A stretch of DNA of 38,673 bases from Syntrophus sp. (in: bacteria) (GTDB lineage: Bacteria; Desulfobacterota; Syntrophia; Syntrophales; UBA8958), in contig JANXZC010000053.1 of the NCBI GenBank assembly GCA_025355725.1, forward strand, positions 1-38,673. The letters run 5' to 3'. The notes under the pieces are model-generated. The model was not told the DNA's origin. It saw only the letters and a program-made list of their open reading frames with translations, and ran no database searches. Of this stretch, positions 24,141 through 31,042 are shown piece by piece; the first letter of the stretch is position 1; every line of letters begins with the position of its first letter. A program made the translations under genes and the position numbers.

Positions 24141-26036
24141 TTATCTTGTATTTAGTGATTGAATATGTTTTTTCGCGGTTATGTTGTCCGGATCAATGAA
24201 AATCGCTTTATGAAAATAATTAAGTGCCTGTGAGAAATCACCCAGGTGCAGGCTTATTTCGCCCAGGGTGATCAGGGCGGGAATAATATCACCACCATTT
24301 GCTATTTCCATTTTTAAGCAGTCAATTGCATTATTAAATTCGCTGATTCTCAAAAATATAACGGCCTTCTGAATGTTTACTTTTTTAAATGCCGGCGCGA
24401 GTTGCAGGGTCTTGTCGAAATGCTCCAATGCCTCGGCATGGTTCCCAAGGACGCTGTGGACAAGCCCGAAGGTATAGCGAATTGCCGGATGATTTATGAT
24501 TGTTTCGGATGCGGTTTGCAGGATTCTCAGGGCCTCATGATCTTCATTTCGCCGCAGCAGGATGCCGACAAGATTGTTATAACCCCCTACATGAGAATTA
24601 GTACGCTTGATGGTTTCACGATAGGCATCTTCCGCCTCACTCATTCTGCCCGCCTTTTCCAGGGCCATGGCTTTTGAAAAGAATGATTCCGAATTATCTT
24701 GAGAAATGCGCAGGCCTGTAGAGGCAACTTCCGGAGCCGCTTCCGGTTCAATTCCCGGCGCTTGACTGGTGATATTATGGGTAACATCAAGGGCAGACTG
24801 TTCGTGCGACGCTGCGGCGATACTCTGTGCCCCGTTCGAAGGAGGGGAGAGACGGTGTGCATCTTCCATATATAAGCGGGCGCGATCGGGGTAACCGGCC
24901 TCAGAGAGACTGATTCCTGCCTGGCGGCAGAGGAATGCCTTGTCGGGCGCGATTTCAAGGGCCCGGGCGTAAAGAGTTTCCGCACCTTCCATATCTCCCA
25001 AGCCTAGCTTCGCCATCCCCATCCAGCAGCAGATCTTCCATTCCTCGCTGTAGGTGGCAATCTCCACCATGTCCAGGCCGATTTCATGGTTCCGGTAGCG
25101 TTCGAGGGCTTCCCGGTATCTGCTCCCGGATTCGATAATCCCGGACCAGTCCTTTTTCATAAGGCTAATCAACGCTTGGGTGGCGAAAATATCGATGTGG
25201 CCTCCATAGCGGTCCAGAGCCCGCCGGCAGATTATTTTGGCCTCATCAGGGCGTTGCAGTTGAATGTACGAGCGGGCGGCCGTGTAGTAGGCCTTCAAGT
25301 ACTGCTTATGGGTGATCTGCTGCGCCTCTACCAGTTCCACTGTGGTCAGGGACTCCCGTAGCGCCTCCTCGTTCCGGTTCATCGACGCGTAAGAGTTGCT
25401 GAGATAGAGATGGGCCAGGGCGTTTTCGGGGTTTTCCACGATCTGTTTTTGCAGGAGCGTCGCCGTACGTTCGAACTTCTTCCGGGCCGCTTCGGGCCCC
25501 TGGTCGTAGCCATGGTGGATGATGCGGCCCGATGAAGGCGCACGGTTTTTGAAACCCAGGAGATAATTGTGAACGATACCCTCATAGCGGATTCGGCCGT
25601 TCGATCGAAAGATCCTGATCGAGTCAAGGCAGACGGTTTCTTTCCCTGCATTGCAACTGTTTTCCACCCGCATGGACAGCGCCTCGATCCCCTGTTTCTC
25701 GGCCATGGCGATTTCCTTACGCAGGCTTCGCTGTGAAGAAGGCTGATATTCCTCGTCGGCATCGATGATGAAGATCCAGCGCCCCTTGGCGTAGAAAATG
25801 GACTGGTTCCGGTGGAGGCTGAAATCGTCCTGCCAGGGGTGGTAATAGATGCTGGCGCCGAAGCTTTTTGCGATCTCGACGGTACGATCAGTCGAACCTG
25901 TGTCGACAATAATGATCTCGTCAACGTGGTCAACGACACTTTTCAGGCAATTTCCAAGGAAGGCTTCTTCATTCTTGACGATCATGCAGACAGATAGGGC
26001 AGGTGGTTTAGCTTTTTTCTGTTTCAATTTCTGCAT
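24141..26036 (-). CDS. GT2-TPR glycosyltransferase
   Basis: A 631-residue protein with one family 2 glycosyltransferase domain (about residues 12-230) carrying SVCMIVKNEEAFLGNCLKS, DEIIIVDTGSTDRTVEIA, and WIFIIDADEE, then TPR repeats (about 190-400 and 455-631) separated by a Ser/Ala/Pro-rich linker near 400-450. The catalytic domain closely parallels both halves of the tandem enzyme at 9992, including DDFSLHRNQSI and the R(I/L)xHHGYD segment. A TPR-guided protein glycosyltransferase, perhaps for flagellin, is the preferred reading. An AAAAGGA stretch abuts the ATG with almost no spacing, so the ribosome site is poor. Confidence 0.83.
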   Translation of the reverse strand: MQKLKQKKAKPPALSVCMIVKNEEAFLGNCLKSVVDHVDEIIIVDTGSTDRTVEIAKSFGASIYYHPWQDDFSLHRNQSIFYAKGRWIFIIDADEEYQPSSQRSLRKEIAMAEKQGIEALSMRVENSCNAGKETVCLDSIRIFRSNGRIRYEGIVHNYLLGFKNRAPSSGRIIHHGYDQGPEAARKKFERTATLLQKQIVENPENALAHLYLSNSYASMNRNEEALRESLTTVELVEAQQITHKQYLKAYYTAARSYIQLQRPDEAKIICRRALDRYGGHIDIFATQALISLMKKDWSGIIESGSRYREALERYRNHEIGLDMVEIATYSEEWKICCWMGMAKLGLGDMEGAETLYARALEIAPDKAFLCRQAGISLSEAGYPDRARLYMEDAHRLSPPSNGAQSIAAASHEQSALDVTHNITSQAPGIEPEAAPEVASTGLRISQDNSESFFSKAMALEKAGRMSEAEDAYRETIKRTNSHVGGYNNLVGILLRRNEDHEALRILQTASETIINHPAIRYTFGLVHSVLGNHAEALEHFDKTLQLAPAFKKVNIQKAVIFLRISEFNNAIDCLKMEIANGGDIIPALITLGEISLHLGDFSQALNYFHKAIFIDPDNITAKKHIQSLNTR

Positions 26037-26062
26037 TCCTTTTACATGAAAATCCCCCTGAA

Positions 26063-26083
26063 TCCCCCTTTGTCAAAGGGGGA
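26063..26083. repeat. Near-perfect palindrome of dispersed-repeat type
   Basis: TCCCCCTTTG and CAAAGGGGGA form perfect 10-bp arms around a single base, preceded by AATCCCCCTGAA. Such CCCCCTTT/AAAGGGGG palindromes are common dispersed repeats between bacterial genes. Nearby, a 16-bp direct repeat (26080-26095 and 26120-26135, 2 mismatches) starts GGGACTTG. The element sits in the 142-base gap upstream of the GT2-TPR gene. Confidence 0.6.
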
Positions 26084-26178
26084 CTTGAAAGAAATCCACC
26101 CTTAGAGCAACTCCAAAATGGGACTTGTGAGAAATGAAACTTTAAGCCAATGAAATTAAACATGTCATTAACATCCAG

Positions 26179-26928
26179 CTATCTACCGGCGTGCTGTTTC
26201 CGCACAAAGGACAGCAGGGCCTTCCCCTCCGTGAATTCCGGATTTATTTCCACCGCCTGCAAAATTGCATCTTCCGCATCCTGCCATTCTTTCCTTTCAA
26301 GGTAGGCCCGGGCGATATTGTAATACAAACCCTCGTCCTCCGGATGAAAGACAAGGGCCTTACGAAATTCGGCGATCGCGCCGTCAATATTTCCGGCCTT
26401 TCGATATGCGATGCCCTTGGTGTTGCAAAGCTGCAAAATCAGATAGTTTAGTTCTGAGTCTTCGCCGAGCATCGATTTGGCTTTCGCGAAGGCGCCGCTA
26501 TCGATCAACTCCGTGGCTTTTCTGACTAATGTTTCATGATCAGATGAGCTTCCGTCATTATTTAAGGCGGCAGCGTCAATGTCATGACGTATCGATTCTT
26601 CCAATTGAGCGGAAATGTCTTCGTCTTCGACAACAAGGATCTGCTTTAAAAAATCAAGGGCGGTTTTCGCGTCATTATCGCGAAAAGTAACAGGACCATA
26701 CATTTCTTTGAAGGATTTTGCTGCGGCCAGATCCTGCTGAAAAGCATTGATATCGTTACTCAATTGCTTTTGATCGGCAGGGAGCATTCTGGTATGGAGT
26801 GATTTTTCCAAAACCTCTTTAAAGCAATGCAGGCAGGAATAGACATTTTGTCGTTTGAGGTACCGCTTCGCCTCGTCCAGCTTTTTATAGATGATAGCGG
26901 CGTCTTCCCTTTTCATTGGTTCAGTCAT
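26179..26928 (-). CDS. TPR-repeat protein of unknown function
   Basis: A 249-residue helical protein without signal peptide. Residues 8-120 are charged helices, and residues about 160-245 contain at least two TPR units (LCNTKGIAYRKAGNIDGAIAEFRKALVFHPEDEGLYYNIARAYLERKEWQDAEDAILQAVEINP). It has no catalytic motif that I recognise. A GAAAGGGA ribosome site precedes the ATG. It heads the minus-strand island, divergent from the sigma-28 operon, and may act as a scaffold or adaptor for the glycosylation enzymes; that role is a guess from location. Confidence 0.75.
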   Translation of the reverse strand: MTEPMKREDAAIIYKKLDEAKRYLKRQNVYSCLHCFKEVLEKSLHTRMLPADQKQLSNDINAFQQDLAAAKSFKEMYGPVTFRDNDAKTALDFLKQILVVEDEDISAQLEESIRHDIDAAALNNDGSSSDHETLVRKATELIDSGAFAKAKSMLGEDSELNYLILQLCNTKGIAYRKAGNIDGAIAEFRKALVFHPEDEGLYYNIARAYLERKEWQDAEDAILQAVEINPEFTEGKALLSFVRKQHAGR

Positions 26929-27060
26929 GGATTCCCTTTCATTAATGTTTCAATGCAAATATTTGTCGCAATAAGTCTGCACGATATTGAAGGATCCCTC
27001 TTATTTACGTCGTAGGCCAACATATTCATAAGGTGTGCCAAATATTAAATAATTAAATAT

Positions 27061-27087
27061 TTAAGTTTTTGGAAATTATTCCGATAA
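27061..27087 (+). promoter_or_regulatory. Sigma-28 (FliA) promoter of the small-protein / HD-GYP operon
   Basis: The -35 box TTAAGTTT (7 of 8 matches) is followed by exactly 11 bases and the -10 box TCCGATAA (7 of 8). This is the same quality as the flaG promoter and uses the same -35 octamer. The predicted start near 27094 lies about 37 bases before the first ORF. The surrounding 26929-27130 stretch is A/T-rich and otherwise empty. Confidence 0.72.
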
Positions 27088-27130
27088 ATAGTTCAGACGA
27101 GGAACACTCATAGGAAGGCGGTGCGTTTTT

Positions 27131-27343
27131 ATGACGATATTGGCTAATCAGGTAGATGGCGTCATTAAAGCATACAACAAACAGTATAAAAACAGATTCA
27201 GCCTTGACAATGGCGCAGAGACTTCTCAAAGGGACAGGTATGCCGACGTGGTAACGCTTTCCAGGTTCGAAGATGTCAGAGGCGATGTTGAAGCGCAGAT
27301 GACTTACAGTCTTGTTGATATCCTGAAAAAACAGAGCAGATAA
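27131..27343 (+). CDS. Small conserved-looking protein of unknown function
   Basis: A 70-residue soluble protein with no recognised domain. It has a helical N-terminus (residues 1-20, ILANQVDGVIKAYNKQYKN), a short loop, and a DVVTLSRFEDVRGDVEAQ segment leading into a C-terminal helix (YSLVDILKKQ). The DxVxLS stretch is faintly like the one in the anti-sigma factor FlgM, but the FlgM helices that hold sigma-28 are not evident. It is the first gene after a strong sigma-28 promoter and 32 bases upstream of the HD-GYP regulator. A GGAAGG ribosome site is 12 bases before the ATG. Confidence 0.6.
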   Translation: MTILANQVDGVIKAYNKQYKNRFSLDNGAETSQRDRYADVVTLSRFEDVRGDVEAQMTYSLVDILKKQSR

Positions 27344-27375
27344 AATCATAGCATGAAAATGAGAGATTATAGCAA

Positions 27376-28872
27376 ATGGTCCATGCCTTCGGAATTGACA
27401 ATATTAGTCCATACAAGAAGAAAATACTCGTCGTAGACGATTATGTGCCTACGCGGCAGATGATCGTGGACGCCCTGTCCGACAGCGGCTACCAGACGAT
27501 CAAAGAAGCGGGAAACGGAAGAGAGGCCCTCGGTTTTTTCAGGAACGAGCACTATGACCTGGTTATAAGCGATGTGATGATGCCCCAGATGGGGGGCATG
27601 GAATTGCTTCAACACCTGAAAGAAATCAAGCCTGACACCGCCGTGATTATGATAACCGCCCAGCCGGAGGTGGAACTCACCGTTTCCGCTCTGAAAAAGG
27701 GCGCCGTTGATTTCCTGAAAAAACCATTCAATATAGAAGATTTGATGTATAAAGTTCATGTATATCTTCAGGAAAGCAATATCACCACCCCCCAGTCCTA
27801 CCAAAGCGACCTGCTTTTAAAGCAGATAGAAGAAAAAACAAATGAATTATCAATACATAGTTATATTTATGACTCTGTTGAGAATATAGAAGGAAATCAT
27901 GATGAAATATTTGAGAAATTGGCGACAACAGCCATGCGGGTTGTCGATGGCGAAGAGTGCTTTCTCCTGATTTATGATGATGAAACAAAGGAATTTCATG
28001 CCCGGGTATCAAAAAGCTTGACCAATTCTTTCAATTCAAAGTTGACCATCATCTCTCTCAAGTATCTATACCATCAGGTTGTCGAAAAAGGTGACGCCCT
28101 GATGATTCACTCTCAAGACCACCCCTTCGTAGCCCCTTCGCTGATCTGTTCGCCCCTGATGATTAGGGATAAGACTTTTGGCGTTTTGAGTATCAGAAAG
28201 AAGAAGGACCGGGGGCCTTTTGCCCAGAAAGATCTTAATTATCTCGTTAGCCTCTGTAAAAGGGCATCTTTAAACCTTGAGAACAAGATGCTCTACGAGA
28301 GCCTCTACGTGAATGTTCTTGACACCTTTAAGGCTCTGATCGCCTCTATTCAGGTTCGGGATCAGTACACGGAAGATCATTCGTTGCGTGTAACGAAGCT
28401 TGCTGTTCGTCTAGCCCGGGAAATGGGATGTTCAAGTGGTGAGATAGAGTCGATGAAGATAGCGGGGTCGCTTCACGACCTTGGGAAGGTGGCAATACCC
28501 GATAATGTACTGCTTAAGCCGGATCGTCTTACCAATGAAGAATATGAGATCATCAAGCAGCATCCGGACACAGGGGAAAGAATTCTCAAGCCCGTCGCCA
28601 TTTTTGAGCGGGAGCGCACCATTATCCGACACCACCACGAACGTTGGGACGGGAGGGGCTACCCTGCAGGTTTATCAGGAGAAGACATTCCGCTCCTCGC
28701 AAGGATTCTTGCCATGACTGATACCTTTGACGCGATTACCAACAATCGCCCTTATCGACAGGCCCAGAGCGTAGAAACAGCGATAGAGGAAATCAAAAAT
28801 AATAGGGGCACCCAGTTCGATCCCCTCGTGACGGACCACTTCCTGATAATTCTGAAAAAATCGATAATCTAA
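27376..28872 (+). CDS. Response regulator with GAF and HD-GYP phosphodiesterase domains
   Basis: A 498-residue regulator. Residues 16-130 are a receiver domain (DD at 21-22, phospho-acceptor Asp66 in VISDVMMP, and the conserved Lys in LKKPF). Residues about 165-310 look like a GAF domain. Residues about 325-498 are an HD-GYP domain with the metal-binding GSLHDLGKVAIPD, RHHHERWDGRGYPAG and AMTDTFDAIT motifs intact. HD-GYP enzymes degrade cyclic di-GMP, which favours motility. The sigma-28 promoter upstream of the preceding small gene suggests it is made late in flagellar assembly. No obvious partner kinase is nearby. Confidence 0.92.
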   Translation: MVHAFGIDNISPYKKKILVVDDYVPTRQMIVDALSDSGYQTIKEAGNGREALGFFRNEHYDLVISDVMMPQMGGMELLQHLKEIKPDTAVIMITAQPEVELTVSALKKGAVDFLKKPFNIEDLMYKVHVYLQESNITTPQSYQSDLLLKQIEEKTNELSIHSYIYDSVENIEGNHDEIFEKLATTAMRVVDGEECFLLIYDDETKEFHARVSKSLTNSFNSKLTIISLKYLYHQVVEKGDALMIHSQDHPFVAPSLICSPLMIRDKTFGVLSIRKKKDRGPFAQKDLNYLVSLCKRASLNLENKMLYESLYVNVLDTFKALIASIQVRDQYTEDHSLRVTKLAVRLAREMGCSSGEIESMKIAGSLHDLGKVAIPDNVLLKPDRLTNEEYEIIKQHPDTGERILKPVAIFERERTIIRHHHERWDGRGYPAGLSGEDIPLLARILAMTDTFDAITNNRPYRQAQSVETAIEEIKNNRGTQFDPLVTDHFLIILKKSII

Positions 28873-28910
28873 CCTTCACTCCGCTCCACTTTTCTCGCCA
28901 TATTTCAGCC

Positions 28911-28926
28911 TGGCACAATAATTGTA
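28911..28926 (+). promoter_or_regulatory. Possible sigma-54 promoter before the transglycosylase gene
   Basis: TGGCACAATAATTGTA has a perfect -24 half and correct spacing, but the -12 dinucleotide is GT rather than GC. It sits 37 bases before the GTG start. Its activity is uncertain because of the -12 change. Confidence 0.35.
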
Positions 28927-28962
28927 CATCCAAAGACAGACATTTCCCCTCAGGAGGATTCT

Positions 28963-29727
28963 GTGTATATAGCAGGAAAAGCCGGACAAGTGGTCAGACC
29001 GGAAGAGATGAATAATTTCCGAAAGGATTATTTTGATCCGGAGAAGTCAAAGCGTCAATCCATCTTTAATCAGATGATCAGTGATATGGGTCTTAGCAAG
29101 GAAATAGGTTTCATGAGGAGCGAAAACGCGGCGCCATCTCGCGAGGAAATCAAGAAGCTCATTGAAGTTATGCAGTTGAAACTTTACGACTATATTGCCC
29201 GGCTCGACTCCGAATCGGAAAGAAACGACCGTTTCGCTCTGCCCACGCTGCTCATGACCGGGAATCCTTCCACGATAAGTAAGGAAAATGTCACAGCGTC
29301 AAAAAATGAACATGTAAAAATTAATACGGGACAGGAGAAACCAAAGCTTGGTCTTGAGGAGATAATTCAACAGGCATCAGCAAAATATGGAGTGGACGAA
29401 AATCTCATTCACAGCGTCGTCAAGATGGAAAGTAATTACAACCCCGCAGCCACATCACCCAAGGGGGCCATGGGGCTCATGCAATTAATGCCAGGAACGG
29501 CAAAGGATCTTGATGTCCAAAGGCCCTACGATCCTGAAGAGAACATTATGGGGGGAACTCGTTACCTTAAAGGGTTGCTCGATCGTTATCATGGCGATGT
29601 CTCCCTGAGCCTGGCCGCTTACAACTGGGGGATGGGAAACGTCGAAAAACGGCTTGAAAAAATGCCCCTGGAAACGAAAAATTACGTTACGAGGGTGATG
29701 CAGCATTATCAGGATGCCAAGGGGTAA
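28963..29727 (+). CDS. Lytic transglycosylase (SLT domain) without signal peptide
   Basis: A 254-residue peptidoglycan-cleaving enzyme. Residues about 130-250 form the SLT/goose-lysozyme-like domain: [13 protein letters not shown] with catalytic Glu156, [19 protein letters not shown], and [16 protein letters not shown]. The N-terminal 125 residues are charged and unknown, with no signal peptide or lipobox, so it is probably not Sec-exported. Export through the flagellar machinery, as for FlgJ-type enzymes, would fit its place after a sigma-28 operon. The GTG start has a CAGGAGGA ribosome site. Its 3' end overlaps trmFO by 41 bases on the opposite strand. Confidence 0.88.
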   Translation: MYIAGKAGQVVRPEEMNNFRKDYFDPEKSKRQSIFNQMISDMGLSKEIGFMRSENAAPSREEIKKLIEVMQLKLYDYIARLDSESERNDRFALPTLLMTGNPSTISKENVTASKNEHVKINTGQEKPKLGLEEIIQQASAKYGVDENLIHSVVKMESNYNPAATSPKGAMGLMQLMPGTAKDLDVQRPYDPEENIMGGTRYLKGLLDRYHGDVSLSLAAYNWGMGNVEKRLEKMPLETKNYVTRVMQHYQDAKG

Positions 29728-31042
29728 TCCCATTAACCTTCATCCAGTAAGATAGATCATTAAGGGAGCGTTGTGCGTACTCTTTGCCCCGCTCTCTTTT
29801 CTTAATCTTTATCTCTAAAGGACGAAAAATACCGTGATTGACATTCATGGGCTGGAATTCCTTCTTCACCGGTGTGGTAATGAAGCGGATCAGGGCCCCC
29901 AGGGCCGTGGTATCCGGCGGCGACAGCAACTCCTTGTTTTCGAGAAGGTGTGAGACGCTGAGACCGGAAAAAAGCCCCATGGCGGCAGATTCCACATAAC
30001 CTTCCACACCTGCCAACTGCCCTGCGAAAAATATCGAGGGGTGGGAGCGGAGTTGAAGACGTTCATTGAGGAGGGCAGGGGAATGGATGAAGGTGTTGCG
30101 GTGAATGCTTCCATAGCGGGCGAATTCCGCATTCTCCAGGCCGGGTATCATTCTGAAAATACGATGCTGTTCCGGCCAGGTTAATTTGGTCTGGAAACCG
30201 ACCATGTTGAGCAGGGTTCCGGACTGGTTTTCCTTACGCAGTTGGACCACGGCATGAGTTTGTCGGCCGGTTCGTGGGTCCGTCAGGCCGACAGGTTTCA
30301 TGGGACCAAAAAGCAGGGTAAGATCGCCGCGCTCGGCCAGGATTTCTATGGGAAGACAGCCTTCAAAATAGCGAGGTTTTTCGAAGTCCCGGAGGGAGAC
30401 CTTGTCGGCCTTGAGCACCGCCTCCCGAAAGGAGGTATAGGTTGGTTCATCGAGGGGACAATTGAGGTAATCTCCGTCTCCTTCCTGATAGCGGGATGCC
30501 CAGAACGTCTTGGCCGCGTCGATGGAATCGGCTGTCACAATGGGCGAGATGGCGTCATAAAAGTAGAGATAGTTGCTACCGGTGAGGATCTGGATTTCCT
30601 TGGCAAAAGCCTCGGACGTGAGGGGGCCCGTTGCGATCACGACCGGGCCGGTACGGGGAATTTCCACAACCTCCTGATGGATCAGCCGAAAGCGATCACC
30701 AAAGCTCGACAGCTTATCCTGAATATATTCCGAAAACCGACGGCGGTCCACGGCCAGCGACTTGCCCGCCGGAACCGCAGTTTTGTCCGCCCCTTCCATA
30801 AACAGCGATCCCAGACAGCGCAACTCCTGTTTCAGGAGACCGACAGCGCTTTCCAGGGCATTGGAGCGCAGGGAATTGCTGCAGACCAGTTCGGAAAGGA
30901 GGGGCGAGGTATGGGCCGGGGAAAAGCGTTCCGGTTTCATCTCATACATGGTAACGTGGCAGCCCCGGTTCAACAACTGCCATGCTGCTTCACACCCGGC
31001 AAGCCCGCCGCCGATGACGATTACCTCGCTATCAACCCTCAT
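29687..31042 (-). CDS. trmFO: Folate- and FAD-dependent tRNA (uracil-54-C5) methyltransferase TrmFO
   Basis: A 451-residue enzyme that makes ribothymidine at position 54 of tRNA, using methylenetetrahydrofolate and FADH2. The FAD-binding [18 protein letters not shown] lies at the N-terminus. The conserved [11 protein letters not shown] and [14 protein letters not shown]...[11 protein letters not shown] segments hold the two family cysteines, and the C-terminal [13 protein letters not shown] is typical. It overlaps topA by 11 bases, so the dprA-topA-trmFO run is coupled, an order common in many bacteria. Confidence 0.96.
   Translation of the reverse strand: MRVDSEVIVIGGGLAGCEAAWQLLNRGCHVTMYEMKPERFSPAHTSPLLSELVCSNSLRSNALESAVGLLKQELRCLGSLFMEGADKTAVPAGKSLAVDRRRFSEYIQDKLSSFGDRFRLIHQEVVEIPRTGPVVIATGPLTSEAFAKEIQILTGSNYLYFYDAISPIVTADSIDAAKTFWASRYQEGDGDYLNCPLDEPTYTSFREAVLKADKVSLRDFEKPRYFEGCLPIEILAERGDLTLLFGPMKPVGLTDPRTGRQTHAVVQLRKENQSGTLLNMVGFQTKLTWPEQHRIFRMIPGLENAEFARYGSIHRNTFIHSPALLNERLQLRSHPSIFFAGQLAGVEGYVESAAMGLFSGLSVSHLLENKELLSPPDTTALGALIRFITTPVKKEFQPMNVNHGIFRPLEIKIKKRERGKEYAQRSLNDLSYWMKVNGITPWHPDNAASPS

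Noticed and set aside
26112-26160. Perfect TAAAGTTT on the minus strand before the GT2-TPR gene as a sigma-28 promoter
   Set aside because: No GCCGATAA-like -10 follows at 10-12 bases; a chance octamer.
27131-27343. The 70-residue protein as FlgM
   Set aside because: Only a short DxVxLS-like stretch is shared; the helices that hold sigma-28 are not evident.
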